DNA of 7,317 nt, from assembly GCA_003644265.1 (NCBI GenBank), contig QNBX01000195.1:1-7317 (forward strand), given 5' to 3'. Shown one piece after another: positions 6,195-7,317 of the stretch; within the stretch, counting starts at the first letter, position 1, and each line of letters starts with the position of its first letter. The DNA is from Planctomycetota bacterium (lineage in GTDB: Bacteria; Planctomycetota; B15-G4). The notes beneath the pieces are model-generated. The model saw nothing but the letters and a program-made list of their open reading frames with translations, had not been told where the DNA came from and did not search any database. A program made the position numbers and the translations under genes.

Positions 6195-7317
6195 GGCAGC
6201 TGGTCGTCCAGGCGCACGGTCATGCCGTCCAGGGCCACCTCGAGGATGGAGGTACAGACCAGCTCGCCGGGCTGCACGCCGCCGCTCAGCACCACGCGCT
6301 CGCGCTCGCGCCGCAGCAGCTGCACCTCGCGGCGCTGCAGGCGGCCGCCCTGCACCACAAACACGTAGTCGTCCTTGCGCAGGGCCGCGCTGGGCAGCAC
6401 GATCGCCTCCGGCAGCTTGCGCCCGTGCAGCACGCACTCCACGAACATGCCTACGGCCAGGGGCGGTCGGCCTGGCTCGCCGCCGGAGCCGTAGGGGTCG
6501 TCCACGGCCACCACCAGGTGCAACATGCGGTTGGTCGGATCGATCTCGCCCTCGGTGCGCACCACGCGTCCCTGCCACGACCAGCCGCGCCCGGCGAAGA
6601 CCGCGCGCACGGTCACGGGCAGGTGACCATCGGGCGGGGCCTCCCCGCGGTAGGCCAGGGGCAGGTCGAGGAAGGCCAGCTCTGAATCGGGCACGGGCAG
6701 GCGGATCTCGGCCTGATCGACGGCATACAGCACGGCCAGGCGCTGCCCGGGCTGCACGTAGGCGCCGCGGTCGACCGAGCGCTGGCGTACGCGACCCGCG
6801 TAGGGCGCCGAGATGGTGGTGCGGCCCAGATCGAGGCGCGCGCGCTCCAGCGCGGCCTCGGCGGCAGCCAGCCCCGCCTGCGCCCGGGCCAGCTGCGGCA
6901 CGCGCAGCACCAGGTCACCGGCCTCGCCCTGCTCGCGCGCCTCCCACTCCTCCCGGGCCACGTCACATTCGCTCTGCTCCAGCGCCAGCGTCATCTCGGC
7001 CTGGGCCACGTCGGCCTGCGCCGCCACCACGGCCAGCTCATGGTCGCGCTTGTCCAGACGCAGAAGGGCCTGGCCCTGCTCGAAGAAGCCGCCCGCCACG
7101 AATGACGGCGAGACCCACTCCACGCGGCCGGGCACCTGGGGCACCAGGCTGCTCTCGGTGCGCGGCGTCACCGTGCCATGGCTGAGCACGTCGAAGCGCA
7201 CGCTCTCCTGCCGCGCTTGCACCGCCCGCACCAAGGGCGCCGGCAGCTCAGGGGGCGTGGTGACGGGCCCCTCGGCCGAGGCCAGGATCTGCCAGGCGAG
7301 GCCGCCCCCCGCCGCCA
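6191..7317 (-). CDS. RND efflux pump periplasmic adaptor subunit (HlyD/AcrA-type membrane fusion protein), N terminus off the edge
   Basis: The protein bridges the inner-membrane RND permease to an outer-membrane channel. There are 374 visible residues, and the frame is open to the right edge. The visible N terminus is AAGGGLAWQILASAEGP followed by a Pro-rich linker, the end of a membrane anchor, so the true start lies beyond the window. Counting from the edge, the first lipoyl half is at about 55-87 (SLVPQVPGRVEWVSPSF...GGFFEQGQALLRLD). An alpha-helical coiled-coil hairpin follows at about 93-165, rich in Ala, Glu and Arg. The second lipoyl half is at about 166-197 (ISAPYAGRVRQRSVDRGAYV). 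The beta-barrel is at about 202-289 (IDPTNRMLHLVVAVDDP, LAVGMFVECVLHG) and the membrane-proximal domain at about 292-374. The TGA stop (6191-6193) overlaps the permease start by four bases, indicating translational coupling in one operon. A TTG at 7232-7234 could start the frame but would cut off the anchor. Confidence 0.95.
   Translation of the reverse strand, partial: AAGGGLAWQILASAEGPVTTPPELPAPLVRAVQARQESVRFDVLSHGTVTPRTESSLVPQVPGRVEWVSPSFVAGGFFEQGQALLRLDKRDHELAVVAAQADVAQAEMTLALEQSECDVAREEWEAREQGEAGDLVLRVPQLARAQAGLAAAEAALERARLDLGRTTISAPYAGRVRQRSVDRGAYVQPGQRLAVLYAVDQAEIRLPVPDSELAFLDLPLAYRGEAPPDGHLPVTVRAVFAGRGWSWQGRVVRTEGEIDPTNRMLHLVVAVDDPYGSGGEPGRPPLAVGMFVECVLHGRKLPEAIVLPSAALRKDDYVFVVQGGRLQRREVQLLRRERERVVLSGGVQPGELVCTSILEVALDGMTVRLDDQLP

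Noticed and set aside
6195..6578. Upstream in-frame extension of the permease reading frame by 128 codons
   Set aside because: The extension is Arg/Gly/Ala-rich, has no homology to RND proteins and lies in the coding region of the adaptor in another frame. The family-typical N terminus begins at the ATG at 6192-6194.
7232..7234. TTG as the start of the adaptor gene
   Set aside because: The frame is open for 27 more codons to the window edge and encodes a plausible membrane anchor and Pro-rich linker, so the TTG is an internal leucine codon.

Overview
The window is GC-rich bacterial DNA from a diderm, because it carries two genes of a tripartite RND efflux pump. The best guess at lineage is Planctomycetota. 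The secreted PKD/FG-GAP protein ends in a 'DLGxGLAGxxGxP...PFxGGxLVPxPD...FQxWVxDPAGxxGxxASN' domain that I associate with large secreted proteins of that phylum, and Shine-Dalgarno sites are weak or absent. Myxococcota is the main alternative. No 16S or other marker gene is present, so this is inference.

Layout, left to right. Bases 2-73 are the last 23 codons of a plus-strand gene ending in the SDHRPVV signature of the endonuclease/exonuclease/phosphatase fold. Its stop codon lies in the first of five perfect 9-bp tandem repeats (67-111). The 179-bp gap between this stop and the convergent neighbour also holds a short decayed copy (about 125-199) of part of the RND permease gene located 3.2 kb away. 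Bases 253-2802 (minus) encode an 849-residue secreted protein with a signal peptide, four PKD domains, seven FG-GAP/VCBS-type repeats and the C-terminal domain mentioned above. A 200-bp gap (2803-3002) follows, with one GC hairpin and one weak promoter-like pair. Bases 3003-6194 (minus) encode a complete 1063-residue RND permease. Bases 6191-7317 (minus) encode the periplasmic adaptor of the same pump, whose N terminus runs off the right edge.

Transcription of the minus-strand genes runs right to left: adaptor, permease, then, after 200 bp, the PKD protein. Adaptor and permease overlap by ATGA and clearly form one operon that exports an unknown small molecule. No outer-membrane TolC-like factor is seen in the window. 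The PKD protein shows no functional link to the pump and may have its own promoter. The oddest feature is the permease-derived relic: it is in the same orientation as the intact gene, 58 of 64 bases match, and none of the six differences is silent.
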